A stretch of DNA of 64,000 bases from Dehalococcoidia bacterium (GTDB taxonomy: Bacteria; Chloroflexota; Dehalococcoidia; Lucifugimonadales; JAGWBF01): contig JAGWBJ010000014.1 of assembly GCA_021295955.1 (NCBI GenBank), positions 1 to 64,000 of the forward strand. Direction: 5' to 3'. The notes under the pieces are model-generated. The model had not been told where the DNA came from. It saw only the letters and a program-made list of their open reading frames with translations, and ran no database searches. A program made the translations under genes and the position numbers. Positions 56,929 to 64,000 of this stretch are shown piece after piece (the first letter of the stretch is position 1; every line of letters starts with the position of its first letter).

Positions 56929-59388
56929 CTACTTGCCGGTCTTTACCCACAGCCGCTCCCCGTCGCTAACGAACTCCACATCTCCGTGAAGGGCCGTCGA
57001 GTACACGCGCTCTTGGGGCAGCATGGCCACGAGCCTCTGGAGCACCTCCGAGTGGGGGTGGCCGTAGGGATTGTCGGCGCCGGCGGATATGACCGCCGCC
57101 CGCGGCGCCGCAGCCGCGAGGAATCCGGCGCCGCTCGACGAACGGCTCCCGTGGTGGGAGACCTTCAATACCGTGCTCCGTAGGTCCTGCCCGGAACGCA
57201 GCAGGCGCCCCTCGGCCTCGGACTCGATGTCCCCCGTCAGGAGGAAGCTGACGCCTCCGTGTACCAAGCGGATGACTACGCTGGCGTCGTTCAAGTCCGA
57301 AGACATCCCCGCGCGTGGAGGGCCCTCCGGGTTCAATACCTGCAGGAAGGTGGACGGCCCCAGGGCGATGGTTCGGCCCTCGAGGGCCATGACCCTTCGA
57401 GGGGCCTCCTCCTCCACCGCCCTCTGCCATTCCAGATAGGGGGCGGTGGTCGACGCCATACCGGTGTCGGCGACCGCATCGACGTCGTACCGGTGCAGGA
57501 CCTCCGGAAGGCCGCCCAGGTGGTCCTCGTCCGGATGGGTGAGGACCACCAGGTCCAAGTCACGGTCCCGACCGGACAGGTGTCGCCCCAGGGCCCGGGT
57601 CGCGCCCTGCACGTGGGGTCCGCCGTCTACGAGCGCCTTCGCTCCTTCGGGTGAGACGACCAGTATGGCGTCGCCCTGTCCCACGTCGAGGAAGTGAACG
57701 TGGAGCATACCATCGCTCCCGTCCACTACCTCGTGCCACAGGATGCCCGCCAGGACCGCCAGCCCCACGAACGCCCCCAGCATCCAGGCGGATGGCAGCA
57801 CGTTTCGGCCGCCCGGAGCCCCCTTCCCCCAGCCGGAGGGCAGGCCCGCCGCCCACGACCTCAGCCGGCGCCACGTCTCCCCCGGCGCTCCCATCCGCCA
57901 CACCAGCAGCGCCAGGGCCCCGTAGTAGAGCCACACCAGGAGCCCGTTGAACGCGGGTACCGGGACCGTCCCTCCCGGCGCCAGGGAGGCCAGGTGCACC
58001 AGCCTGATGAGGTACTCCAGCGGGACCCACGCCAGCCATCCCAGCACCTGCCCCAGCCCGGGATGAATCGCGGCGCCGATGGTGGCGCCCAGGGACAGCA
58101 CCAACAGCGGAGGCATGGCGGGCAGGGCCAACACGGTGGCCGGAATTCCCAAGGTCGGCACCTGGTGAAAGTTGAAGGCGACCAGGGGCAACGTGGCCAG
58201 CGTGGCGGCAAGGCTCACGGCGACGGCAGCCATGCACCATCTGGCCGGGCCGCGCCACCACGGCTCGGCGCCCGAGGCGCCTCTCGGGCCGGGTTCCAAC
58301 CAGGATGTGTACCATGTGAGCAGAAGGGCGATGCCGGCCACCGCGGTAAAGCTGAGCTGGAAGGACAAGTCCCGCAAAACGGATGGGTCCTTCCCGGCCA
58401 TCACCGCGGCGGCGAGAGCCAGGGCGGGAAGGATGGTCCTCGGCCTGCCGGCCAGAATGGCCAGCAGGTACACGCTGCCCATGATGGCGGCCCTCTCCAC
58501 CGACGGGGACAGGCCGCTAAGCAGGGCGTAGCCCCAAATGGCCGCCAGCGGCAGGATCAGGTACACCTGCCGCCTCCGGCCCAGCACCCACGCTCCGGCG
58601 GCCGTCGACAGCACAAGAACGGTCCCCACGTGAAGCCCCGAGATAGCCAGCAGATGGGACGTGCCCGTATTCCGGAAATCCTCGGCCGTGTTCTCCGGTA
58701 TCCGGTCCCTCAGCCCAAGGAGCAGCGCCTGGGCCAGGGAGGCCTGGGGTTCGGGAAGGGCCTCGTCCAGCTTGTGGGAGACCCGCCGCCGCGCCTCATA
58801 CAGGAAGGCCCGCGCGGGGTTGCCGCCGCCCTCCTCCAGGAGGGCCACGCGATCGGGAAAGGGCACGACGAATGCGATGCCCTGGGCCGCCAGGTACTTC
58901 CGGTAGTCGAACTCTCCGAGGTCCGGGGGCGCCTCCAGCCTGCCCTCGACCTCCAGCAGGTCTCCGTACCGGAAGTAGGGAGACTCCCTTTCCTCCACCA
59001 GCTCGGCAGTGGGCCTGGCCCGCACCAGCACCCGGCCCTCATCCCCGGTCCATCCCCCGCCCAGGTCCATCTCCACGACCCTCAGGGTGAACCCCACGGC
59101 CCGGCCCGAGATCTCCGGGTCCGTGGCGACGAACCCACGCAACGACGCCGCCTGGGGCTGAGGGACGTCCAGCCTGGCCGGCCCCCCGGAGGCCTCCACC
59201 CTGACCAGGCCCGCGACGAGGACGAGCCCCAGAAGTCCGGGCCAAAGGGGCAGTCCCGTTACTCTGAGCAGGCCGACCAGGCAGGCGGCGGCCACGGCGA
59301 AGAGGACCGAGGGCCCCAAGCCGGCCTCCAGATGAAGCCCGGCCAGGAGGCCGGCGGTCCAGGCGCCGGACAGGAGCACCAGCGTCAT
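56929..59388 (-). CDS. comEC: ComEC/Rec2 family DNA internalization protein
   Basis: An 819-residue polytopic membrane protein with the three ComEC parts: an N-terminal DUF4131-like region with OB fold (to about 200), the competence domain with many transmembrane helices (LLAISGLHVGTVLVLS, LLSGLSPSVERAAIMG), and a C-terminal metallo-beta-lactamase domain (HFLDVGQGDAILVVSPEG, LTHPDEDHLGGLPEVL, VSHHGSRSSS). It forms the inner-membrane channel for single-stranded DNA uptake. No ComEA is adjacent. GGAGG lies four bases before the ATG. Confidence 0.92.
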   Translation of the reverse strand: MTLVLLSGAWTAGLLAGLHLEAGLGPSVLFAVAAACLVGLLRVTGLPLWPGLLGLVLVAGLVRVEASGGPARLDVPQPQAASLRGFVATDPEISGRAVGFTLRVVEMDLGGGWTGDEGRVLVRARPTAELVEERESPYFRYGDLLEVEGRLEAPPDLGEFDYRKYLAAQGIAFVVPFPDRVALLEEGGGNPARAFLYEARRRVSHKLDEALPEPQASLAQALLLGLRDRIPENTAEDFRNTGTSHLLAISGLHVGTVLVLSTAAGAWVLGRRRQVYLILPLAAIWGYALLSGLSPSVERAAIMGSVYLLAILAGRPRTILPALALAAAVMAGKDPSVLRDLSFQLSFTAVAGIALLLTWYTSWLEPGPRGASGAEPWWRGPARWCMAAVAVSLAATLATLPLVAFNFHQVPTLGIPATVLALPAMPPLLVLSLGATIGAAIHPGLGQVLGWLAWVPLEYLIRLVHLASLAPGGTVPVPAFNGLLVWLYYGALALLVWRMGAPGETWRRLRSWAAGLPSGWGKGAPGGRNVLPSAWMLGAFVGLAVLAGILWHEVVDGSDGMLHVHFLDVGQGDAILVVSPEGAKALVDGGPHVQGATRALGRHLSGRDRDLDLVVLTHPDEDHLGGLPEVLHRYDVDAVADTGMASTTAPYLEWQRAVEEEAPRRVMALEGRTIALGPSTFLQVLNPEGPPRAGMSSDLNDASVVIRLVHGGVSFLLTGDIESEAEGRLLRSGQDLRSTVLKVSHHGSRSSSGAGFLAAAAPRAAVISAGADNPYGHPHSEVLQRLVAMLPQERVYSTALHGDVEFVSDGERLWVKTGK

Positions 59389-59486
59389 GGGCCTCCTTCC
59401 CCCTGGAGCCTGCCAGCCGGCTCCGACCTTGACGGCCCTGAGTCCGGGGCCTATATTGACCCAGAACCATTGGGCAGGAGGGAGAC

Positions 59487-60377
59487 ATGGCGACGGTCGG
59501 CTCCGGCAAATACACCTACGAGCTCGTCGAAGATTGGGCCAAGCTCCCCGAAGGCTGGGTCCTGGGGCAGACGGGCATCGTCACCGACTCCCAGGACCGA
59601 GTATACCTCTTCAACCGCGGCGAACACCCGTTGGTGGTCCTGGACCGGCACGGCAACTTCCTGGCTTCCTGGGGAGAGGGGACGCTACCGGACGCCCACG
59701 GGATGTTCATCGACTCCGAGGAAAATCTGTACATGCCCGTCAAGAGCTCCCACGTCGTCCTCAAGTACACGTCCGACGGCAACCTGCTCATGACCCTCGG
59801 GACCTGGGACCAGCCCTCGGACACGGGTTGGTCGGGCAACTACCTGGAGACGGCGGCGCGGGCCGCCGGGCCCTTCAACGCGCCCGCCGACGTGGCCCTG
59901 GCCGCCCACGGCGACCTGTACATAGCCGACGGCTACGGCAACGCCCGGGTGCACCGGTTCACCCCCGACGGCAGGCTGCTCCACTCCTGGGGAGCGCCGG
60001 GAAAGACCGGGGCAGGCGAGTTCCACATCCCCCACGGGGTCTGGGTGCACACGGACGGCCGGGTCTTCGTGGCCGACCGGGAGAACGACCGGGTCCAGAT
60101 ATTCGACCCCGACGGCAGGTATCTGGACCAGTGGACGGGCTTCCGGCGACCCTGCGACTTCTACATCGACTCCGACGAGGCCGTCTACATCCCGGAGCTG
60201 GACGCCTTCATGAGCATCGTGGACATACAGGGCAACGTCCTTGCCCGCTGGGACCCTCCAACTCCGGGCCCCGATGGGACGGGCGGCCACGCCGTGTGGG
60301 TCGATTCCCACGGCGACCTGTACGTCAACCGCAACCTGGAGGGGCAACGACTGCTCAAGTACCGGCTCTGCGGCTAG
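59487..60377 (+). CDS. NHL-repeat beta-propeller protein (peptidylglycine lyase-like)
   Basis: A 296-residue six-bladed propeller. Blades are marked by GIVTDSQDRVYLFNRGEHPLVVLDRHG, GMFIDSEENLYMPVKSSHVVLKYTSDG, DVALAAHGDLYIADGYGNARVHRFTPDG, GVWVHTDGRVFVADRENDRVQIFDPDG. The pattern resembles the lyase domain of peptidylglycine alpha-amidating enzymes, but activity is not established. GGAGGG lies four bases before the ATG. It is followed by an MFS gene. Confidence 0.87.
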   Translation: MATVGSGKYTYELVEDWAKLPEGWVLGQTGIVTDSQDRVYLFNRGEHPLVVLDRHGNFLASWGEGTLPDAHGMFIDSEENLYMPVKSSHVVLKYTSDGNLLMTLGTWDQPSDTGWSGNYLETAARAAGPFNAPADVALAAHGDLYIADGYGNARVHRFTPDGRLLHSWGAPGKTGAGEFHIPHGVWVHTDGRVFVADRENDRVQIFDPDGRYLDQWTGFRRPCDFYIDSDEAVYIPELDAFMSIVDIQGNVLARWDPPTPGPDGTGGHAVWVDSHGDLYVNRNLEGQRLLKYRLCG

Positions 60378-60440
60378 AGGCCTCATGCACGTGATCCAAG
60401 CCGGCGTGCCTACCCTGCTACGGGCCGGCGAAGAGTAGCC

Positions 60441-61685
60441 TTGGAGGAGCGGAAGCCAGGGCCTGTCGCGGTGGCCTCCTGGGTCTCCTACGACATCGCC
60501 AACACCGTCTTCTGGGTCGGCGTCGTCGGCCTCGCCTTCCCCCTGTGGCTGACCAACGACCAGGGCGGCGACGACGCCATGTTCGGGTACACCATGTCCG
60601 CCACGATGGCCGTGGTGCTGGTGGTCTCACCCTTCTGCGGCTCCTATTCGGACCAGACGGGCAGGCGCATCCCCCTGCTCCTGGCCACGACCCTGCTGTG
60701 CATCGCCGTCACCCTTGTCATAGATACCGGCGGGACCCTCATGTCCCTGGGGCTGTTCGCCCTGGCCCTGTGGTCCATGGAGCTGGGGACGGTGTTCTAC
60801 AACTCCCTGCTCACCGAGGTGAGCACCCTTGCCAACCGGGGGTTCGTCGCAGGCATGGGGGTGGGCATCGGCTACCTGGGCTCCTTCCTGGCCGTGGGCA
60901 CCGCCCTCCTGGTCTCCGACCGTTGGGGATACGTGGCGGTCTTTCGCATCATCGCCGTGCTGTTCCTTCTGTTCGCGCTGCCCATATTCCTGTTCCTGAG
61001 GGAACGGGCGGCAGACGTGCGCCCCGCCACCGTCCTCGAACGGGCCGGTGAGGCGTGGCGCCAGCTCTCTTCCAACCTGCGTAGCCTGGGCCGCTTCCCG
61101 GGGCTGCGCACGTACCTGCTCTCCCGGTTCCTGTTCGGCATCGGCATAAGCACGGGCACCGGATTCGCCGTCATCTACGCCTCGGACACCATCGGGTTGA
61201 CCGACCGGGAGATCCAGGTGGTCATGGTCGCCGGCATCTCGGTGGCCATCCCCTGCAGCTTGCTCTGGGGCAGGCTGGTGGACAGGATTGGAGCGTCCGC
61301 CGTCCTCGTCGCCGGGCTCCTCGGGTGGGTGGTGCTGCTGCTCATCGCCCTGGCCATTCCCGTGCTCTCCTGGACCACCAACCTGTGGTGGGCGGTGGGT
61401 ATTCTCACGGGCCTGTCCATCTCCTGCGTGTTCACCGCCGACCGGCCGATGATCATGAGCTTCTCTCCCCCCGAGTACGTGGGAGAGTTCTTCGGGCTCC
61501 ACGGCATGGTGGGAAAGCTGGCGCGTGTCATCGGCTACTTCATGTGGGCCGTCATCTCGGTCACCCTGGGCTTCGGCCAGCCCGCCGCGGTCGTGAGCCT
61601 CCTGGTGTGTCTCGTGCTGGCGTGCGTGCTGCTCACGAGGCTGGGGACGCCGGCCCCGGCCCTGGCGGCCGAACCGGCGGAATGA
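60441..61685 (+). CDS. MFS transporter (UMF1/Atg22-like)
   Basis: A 414-residue membrane protein with about 12 transmembrane helices. The N-terminal VASWVSYDIANTVFWVGVVGLAFPLWL is characteristic of the UMF1/Atg22-like MFS group; PFCGSYSDQTGRRIPLLLATTLL is the motif A loop. Start is a TTG at 60441 and is uncertain; a GTG at 60471 is an alternative. Substrate unknown; Atg22 exports amino acids in yeast. Confidence 0.85.
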   Translation: MEERKPGPVAVASWVSYDIANTVFWVGVVGLAFPLWLTNDQGGDDAMFGYTMSATMAVVLVVSPFCGSYSDQTGRRIPLLLATTLLCIAVTLVIDTGGTLMSLGLFALALWSMELGTVFYNSLLTEVSTLANRGFVAGMGVGIGYLGSFLAVGTALLVSDRWGYVAVFRIIAVLFLLFALPIFLFLRERAADVRPATVLERAGEAWRQLSSNLRSLGRFPGLRTYLLSRFLFGIGISTGTGFAVIYASDTIGLTDREIQVVMVAGISVAIPCSLLWGRLVDRIGASAVLVAGLLGWVVLLLIALAIPVLSWTTNLWWAVGILTGLSISCVFTADRPMIMSFSPPEYVGEFFGLHGMVGKLARVIGYFMWAVISVTLGFGQPAAVVSLLVCLVLACVLLTRLGTPAPALAAEPAE

Positions 61686-61698
61686 GGGAGGTCGCTAT

Positions 61699-62433
61699 AT
61701 GGAAAACAGCGGGGAAACCACCGGACTCCTGCTCATGGTGCAGATCAACTGCGACCCGAGGCACTGGAGGGAGTTCAACACCTGGTACAACAACCACCTG
61801 CCCAACTTCCTACGCGTGCCCGGCTACCTCTGGGCCCAACGGTATGTGGGCCTGGACGACCCGACCAGGTTCACGGCCCTGTACGGCATAAGGGGCCGCG
61901 AGGACCTGGACTCCCTGTACCTGTGGGACGGCCCGACGGTCCATCCCATCGTCAAGGGCGAGTACGCCGGGTTCCTGGGCCTCCAGGGCATGTCCGACCG
62001 TCTGGCCAACGTATACGAGCAGATCAGCGGCACGCCCCTCAGGGGCCCGCTGCTGACCTCGGACCGGCCCCTGAGCCTGGTGACCGCCGACGTGGACCCG
62101 GTGTACGAAGAGGAGTGGGACCGCTGGTACACCGAGTCCCACGTGCCCAACCTGCTCAAGGTCCCCGGGTACGTGATGGCCGGACGCTTTCGGACCCTGG
62201 ACCACCCCGCCGTGCGCAGGTTCAACTCCGGCCCCAAGTACCTGGCCCTGTACGAGTGCGAGAGCGAGGACGCCATCGACCGAAACCTCCGGCGCGGGGA
62301 CAACATGCACCCCGAGGCCCGGGCGGAGCTGGACCGATGGATAAGCTACGGCATCCCCAAGGTCAGCCGGTTCCGCTGGGGGTTTCACCGTATGATCTCC
62401 AAGCACTACAAGTGGGAACCTGGGGCGGCGTAG
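61699..62433 (+). CDS. Duplicated dimeric alpha/beta-barrel (ferredoxin-like) protein
   Basis: A 244-residue protein with an internal repeat: CDPRHWREFNTWYNNHLPNFLRVPGYLWAQRY in the first half and VDPVYEEEWDRWYTESHVPNLLKVPGYVMAGRF in the second. Each half is a ferredoxin-like unit of the dimeric alpha/beta barrel superfamily (EthD/DUF4286-like), with conserved W-Y-x3-H-x-P. Function unknown; related small proteins are monooxygenases, isomerases or binding proteins. GGGAGG lies seven bases upstream. Follows the MFS gene by 13 bp. Confidence 0.82.
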   Translation: MENSGETTGLLLMVQINCDPRHWREFNTWYNNHLPNFLRVPGYLWAQRYVGLDDPTRFTALYGIRGREDLDSLYLWDGPTVHPIVKGEYAGFLGLQGMSDRLANVYEQISGTPLRGPLLTSDRPLSLVTADVDPVYEEEWDRWYTESHVPNLLKVPGYVMAGRFRTLDHPAVRRFNSGPKYLALYECESEDAIDRNLRRGDNMHPEARAELDRWISYGIPKVSRFRWGFHRMISKHYKWEPGAA

Positions 62434-62439
62434 TATAAT
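62434..62439 (+). promoter_or_regulatory. -10 box at the STAND ATPase start (leaderless)
   Basis: TATAAT ends only seven bases before the ATG at 62447, and no ribosome site is present, so the transcript probably begins at or next to the start codon. Confidence 0.5.
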
Positions 62440-62446
62440 ACGGGCC

Positions 62447-64000
62447 ATGTCCACTGCACCCATGCAGGAATCCCACTCACTCCACGACCTTCCGCCCCCG
62501 GGGCCCCTGGGCCTCCTTGGCAGGGAGGGGGAGCTGGAGCGCCTCCGAGAGGCCTTCCTTTCAGAGTCCATCGCCGTCGTGGCGGGCCCCGCGGGCGTGG
62601 GGAAGACGGAGCTCGCCTGCGGTTTCGCCAGGTCCGTCGCGGAGGGAGACGGCGACCCCGGCGAGGTCCTCCTCGTGACCTTCGAGTACGGCCAGGGTCT
62701 GTCCCGGGTCCTGCACGAGGTGGGCGCTACGCTGCGTGGCATCGAGTTCGCCCACCTCTCCGGTGAGGAGCAGCGCCGATGGGTCGTCGAGTACGTCCGC
62801 GGCAACCCGTGTCTGCTGGTGTGGGACGCCCTGGACAACGTCTTCGGCTATATGGCCGACGACGACTGCAGAGAGCTGCTGGACCTTCTCCGAGACCTTT
62901 CCGGGGGCGCCGGCAAGGTCCTCGTCACCACCAGGTCCATCGACTGGGTCGCGGCCCTGGAGTCCCCGCCCACCCTGCATCTGTCGGGCCTCTCCCCTGA
63001 GGACTCCCTACGCCTTTCCGGGCTGATCCTGGAGCAGGCCGAGGTGGAGGCCAAGGACGATGAAGACCGCGCACGTCTGGTGACGGCGCTGGAGGGCGTC
63101 CCCCAGGCCATGCGGATGGTCCTGCCCCACCTGAAGGACCACAGGCCGGCGGCCCTGCGCCGGGAATACGTAGACGCTCTGGAGGGCCTTCCCGAAGCAA
63201 CCAGGCACCTGGAGGCGGCCCTGCGGTGCTCCTTCTCCAGGCTGTCGGCCCGCACGAAGAAGCACCTTCCCTTCCTGGCCCTCTTTCGCCAGCGGATCCT
63301 CCTGGACGTGGTCACCCACATTACCCAGGGCCCCGAGTACGCGTCCATCATGGGAGAGGAGATGGGCTGGGGCGCCTGCCGCACCTTCCTCCGCGAGGCC
63401 AGGCGCCACGCCATCCTGGACTCGGTGTCCCCCAGCGTGTACCTCATGTCCAACTACGTGGCCGCGTTCCTGCGCGGCCGGCTGGAGTCCCGCGTCGCCG
63501 GGTCCCAGGTGGAGGGGCTGGACCGGGTGTTCCTGCGGGTATACGCCGACATGGGCGACTACTTCCTGGAGAGCCTTGCCACGGAGGAGGCCGAATCGAC
63601 GGTAACGGCGGTGCTGGCCGAGGAGCCCAACCTGCTCCGCGCCCTGGACCTGGCCCGGTCCGCGGGGGACTGGGACTCGGCCCAGCTCGTCTTCCAGCCC
63701 CTGGCCCTGGTCTACAAAATGCAGGAACGGCTGCTGGAGCTGCGAAGGCTCCGTCAAGTGCTGATGACCGAGATCGGCCCGGACCCCTCGGCCGCCGAGA
63801 ACAAGGGGGCCGAGAGCCTCTGGCTGTACCTCCAGGGCACGGAGACCACCGACGCCATCGCCCGGGACGAGCTGGACGCGGCGGAAGAGATGGCCCGCGG
63901 CGTGCTGGCCTACCTGGAATCCAAGGGAGACCCGGGCTACCAGGCGCAGGTCGCGTCAGTGCAACACGACCTGGGCCTCATCGAGCAGGGCAAGGGCCGG
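62447..64000 (+). CDS. STAND-type (NB-ARC-like) ATPase, 5' part
   Basis: At least 518 residues, open to the window end. After a short leader comes LLGREGELERLREAF (signal transduction ATPase entry motif), Walker A GPAGVGKTE near residue 48, Walker B CLLVWDALDN near 124, sensor 1 KVLVTTRS near 160, and an NB-ARC-like winged-helix region with LEGVPQAMRMVLPHLKDHRP near 220. The C-terminal part is helical and runs into TPR-like units (LAYLESKGDPGYQAQVASVQHDLGLIEQGKG). Such proteins are regulators, toxin/defence sensors or LuxR-type activators; no DNA-binding domain is visible in the part present. Leaderless start, TATAAT seven bases upstream. Confidence 0.82.
   Translation, partial: MSTAPMQESHSLHDLPPPGPLGLLGREGELERLREAFLSESIAVVAGPAGVGKTELACGFARSVAEGDGDPGEVLLVTFEYGQGLSRVLHEVGATLRGIEFAHLSGEEQRRWVVEYVRGNPCLLVWDALDNVFGYMADDDCRELLDLLRDLSGGAGKVLVTTRSIDWVAALESPPTLHLSGLSPEDSLRLSGLILEQAEVEAKDDEDRARLVTALEGVPQAMRMVLPHLKDHRPAALRREYVDALEGLPEATRHLEAALRCSFSRLSARTKKHLPFLALFRQRILLDVVTHITQGPEYASIMGEEMGWGACRTFLREARRHAILDSVSPSVYLMSNYVAAFLRGRLESRVAGSQVEGLDRVFLRVYADMGDYFLESLATEEAESTVTAVLAEEPNLLRALDLARSAGDWDSAQLVFQPLALVYKMQERLLELRRLRQVLMTEIGPDPSAAENKGAESLWLYLQGTETTDAIARDELDAAEEMARGVLAYLESKGDPGYQAQVASVQHDLGLIEQGKGR

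Noticed and set aside
1-64000. Alternative genetic code with UGA as a sense codon
   Set aside because: Many intact genes here end in TGA at the expected C-terminus (amidase 595-2007, DUF1800, the kinase-like gene, the esterase at 13833), so UGA is a normal stop.
1-64000. tRNA, including selC
   Set aside because: I found no cloverleaf or convincing T-loop by eye; tRNAscan-SE or Aragorn would be needed to be sure.

Overview
The window is high-GC, gene-dense bacterial DNA with no rRNA or tRNA gene that I can see. The gene content (amidases, a linalool dehydratase-isomerase relative, cyclase/kynurenine-formamidase paralogs, a CoxL-type molybdenum hydroxylase with CoxD/CoxE, LLM oxidoreductase, SDRs, SnoaL/NTF2-like proteins, NHL beta-propellers, DUF1800, UGSC selenoprotein) is typical of heterotrophic uncultured Chloroflexota of the Dehalococcoidia/SAR202 type. 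That assignment is inference from gene content only.

Layout. 1-8.3 kb: 3' end of a TPP-dependent decarboxylase, an amidase diverging from a DUF1800 gene, an NHL propeller, a duplicated PH-like protein, MetF, a Rieske ferredoxin and a zinc-ribbon TPR protein. 8.3-11.1 kb: an alpha/beta hydrolase and a HEPN-like gene, separated by a 1.57 kb segment bounded by about 39-bp terminal inverted repeats that carries only an NAD-dependent epimerase. 11.3-18.3 kb: M24-like, amidohydrolase, esterase and LLM oxidoreductase genes, then a translationally coupled kinase-like/PP2C pair and a lipoprotein. 18.5-22 kb: DinB, then an operon of amidohydrolase, an unknown 352-aa protein and a UGSC selenoprotein read through an in-frame UGA. 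22.5-27.3 kb: ketopantoate reductase-like, SDR, MFS, SnoaL and zinc alcohol dehydrogenase-like genes. 27.8-31.3 kb: a serine-less esterase homolog and a linalool dehydratase-isomerase family gene with two in-frame UGA codons, diverging from DUF169. 31.3-37.2 kb: three tandem cyclase paralogs, a crotonase, two NTF2-like paralogs and an SDR. 37.3-43.8 kb: a frameshifted NYN gene, three DsrE-like genes, and a CoxL/CoxD/CoxE run. 44-49 kb: GSA aminomutase-like protein, a second amidase, thiolase plus DUF35. 49-52 kb: DUF2273, AmaP and two Asp23 genes diverging from a TetR gene. 52-64 kb: MgtE, a second TPP enzyme, SMP-30, VOC, ComEC, NHL, MFS, a duplicated dimeric-barrel protein and a STAND ATPase cut by the window end.

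The most notable result is evidence for selenocysteine use. A UGSC-family gene has UGA at the U of its UGSC motif. Ten kilobases away, a linalool dehydratase-isomerase homolog has two UGA codons nine residues apart, exactly where the family has its two conserved active-site cysteines (C171 and C180 of the Castellaniella enzyme). Two of the three UGAs (the UGSC one and the second of the linalool dehydratase homolog) are followed by a 5-bp hairpin whose loop begins 19 nt downstream, the geometry I recall for the E. coli fdhF SECIS. The loop after the second UGA of the linalool dehydratase homolog is GGUCU, the fdhF SelB-binding loop. UGA is an ordinary stop elsewhere in the window, so this is local recoding and not a changed genetic code.

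Intergenic DNA is rich in short tandem repeats (7 to 39 bp units) and in dispersed REP-like hairpins, often arranged as a pair.
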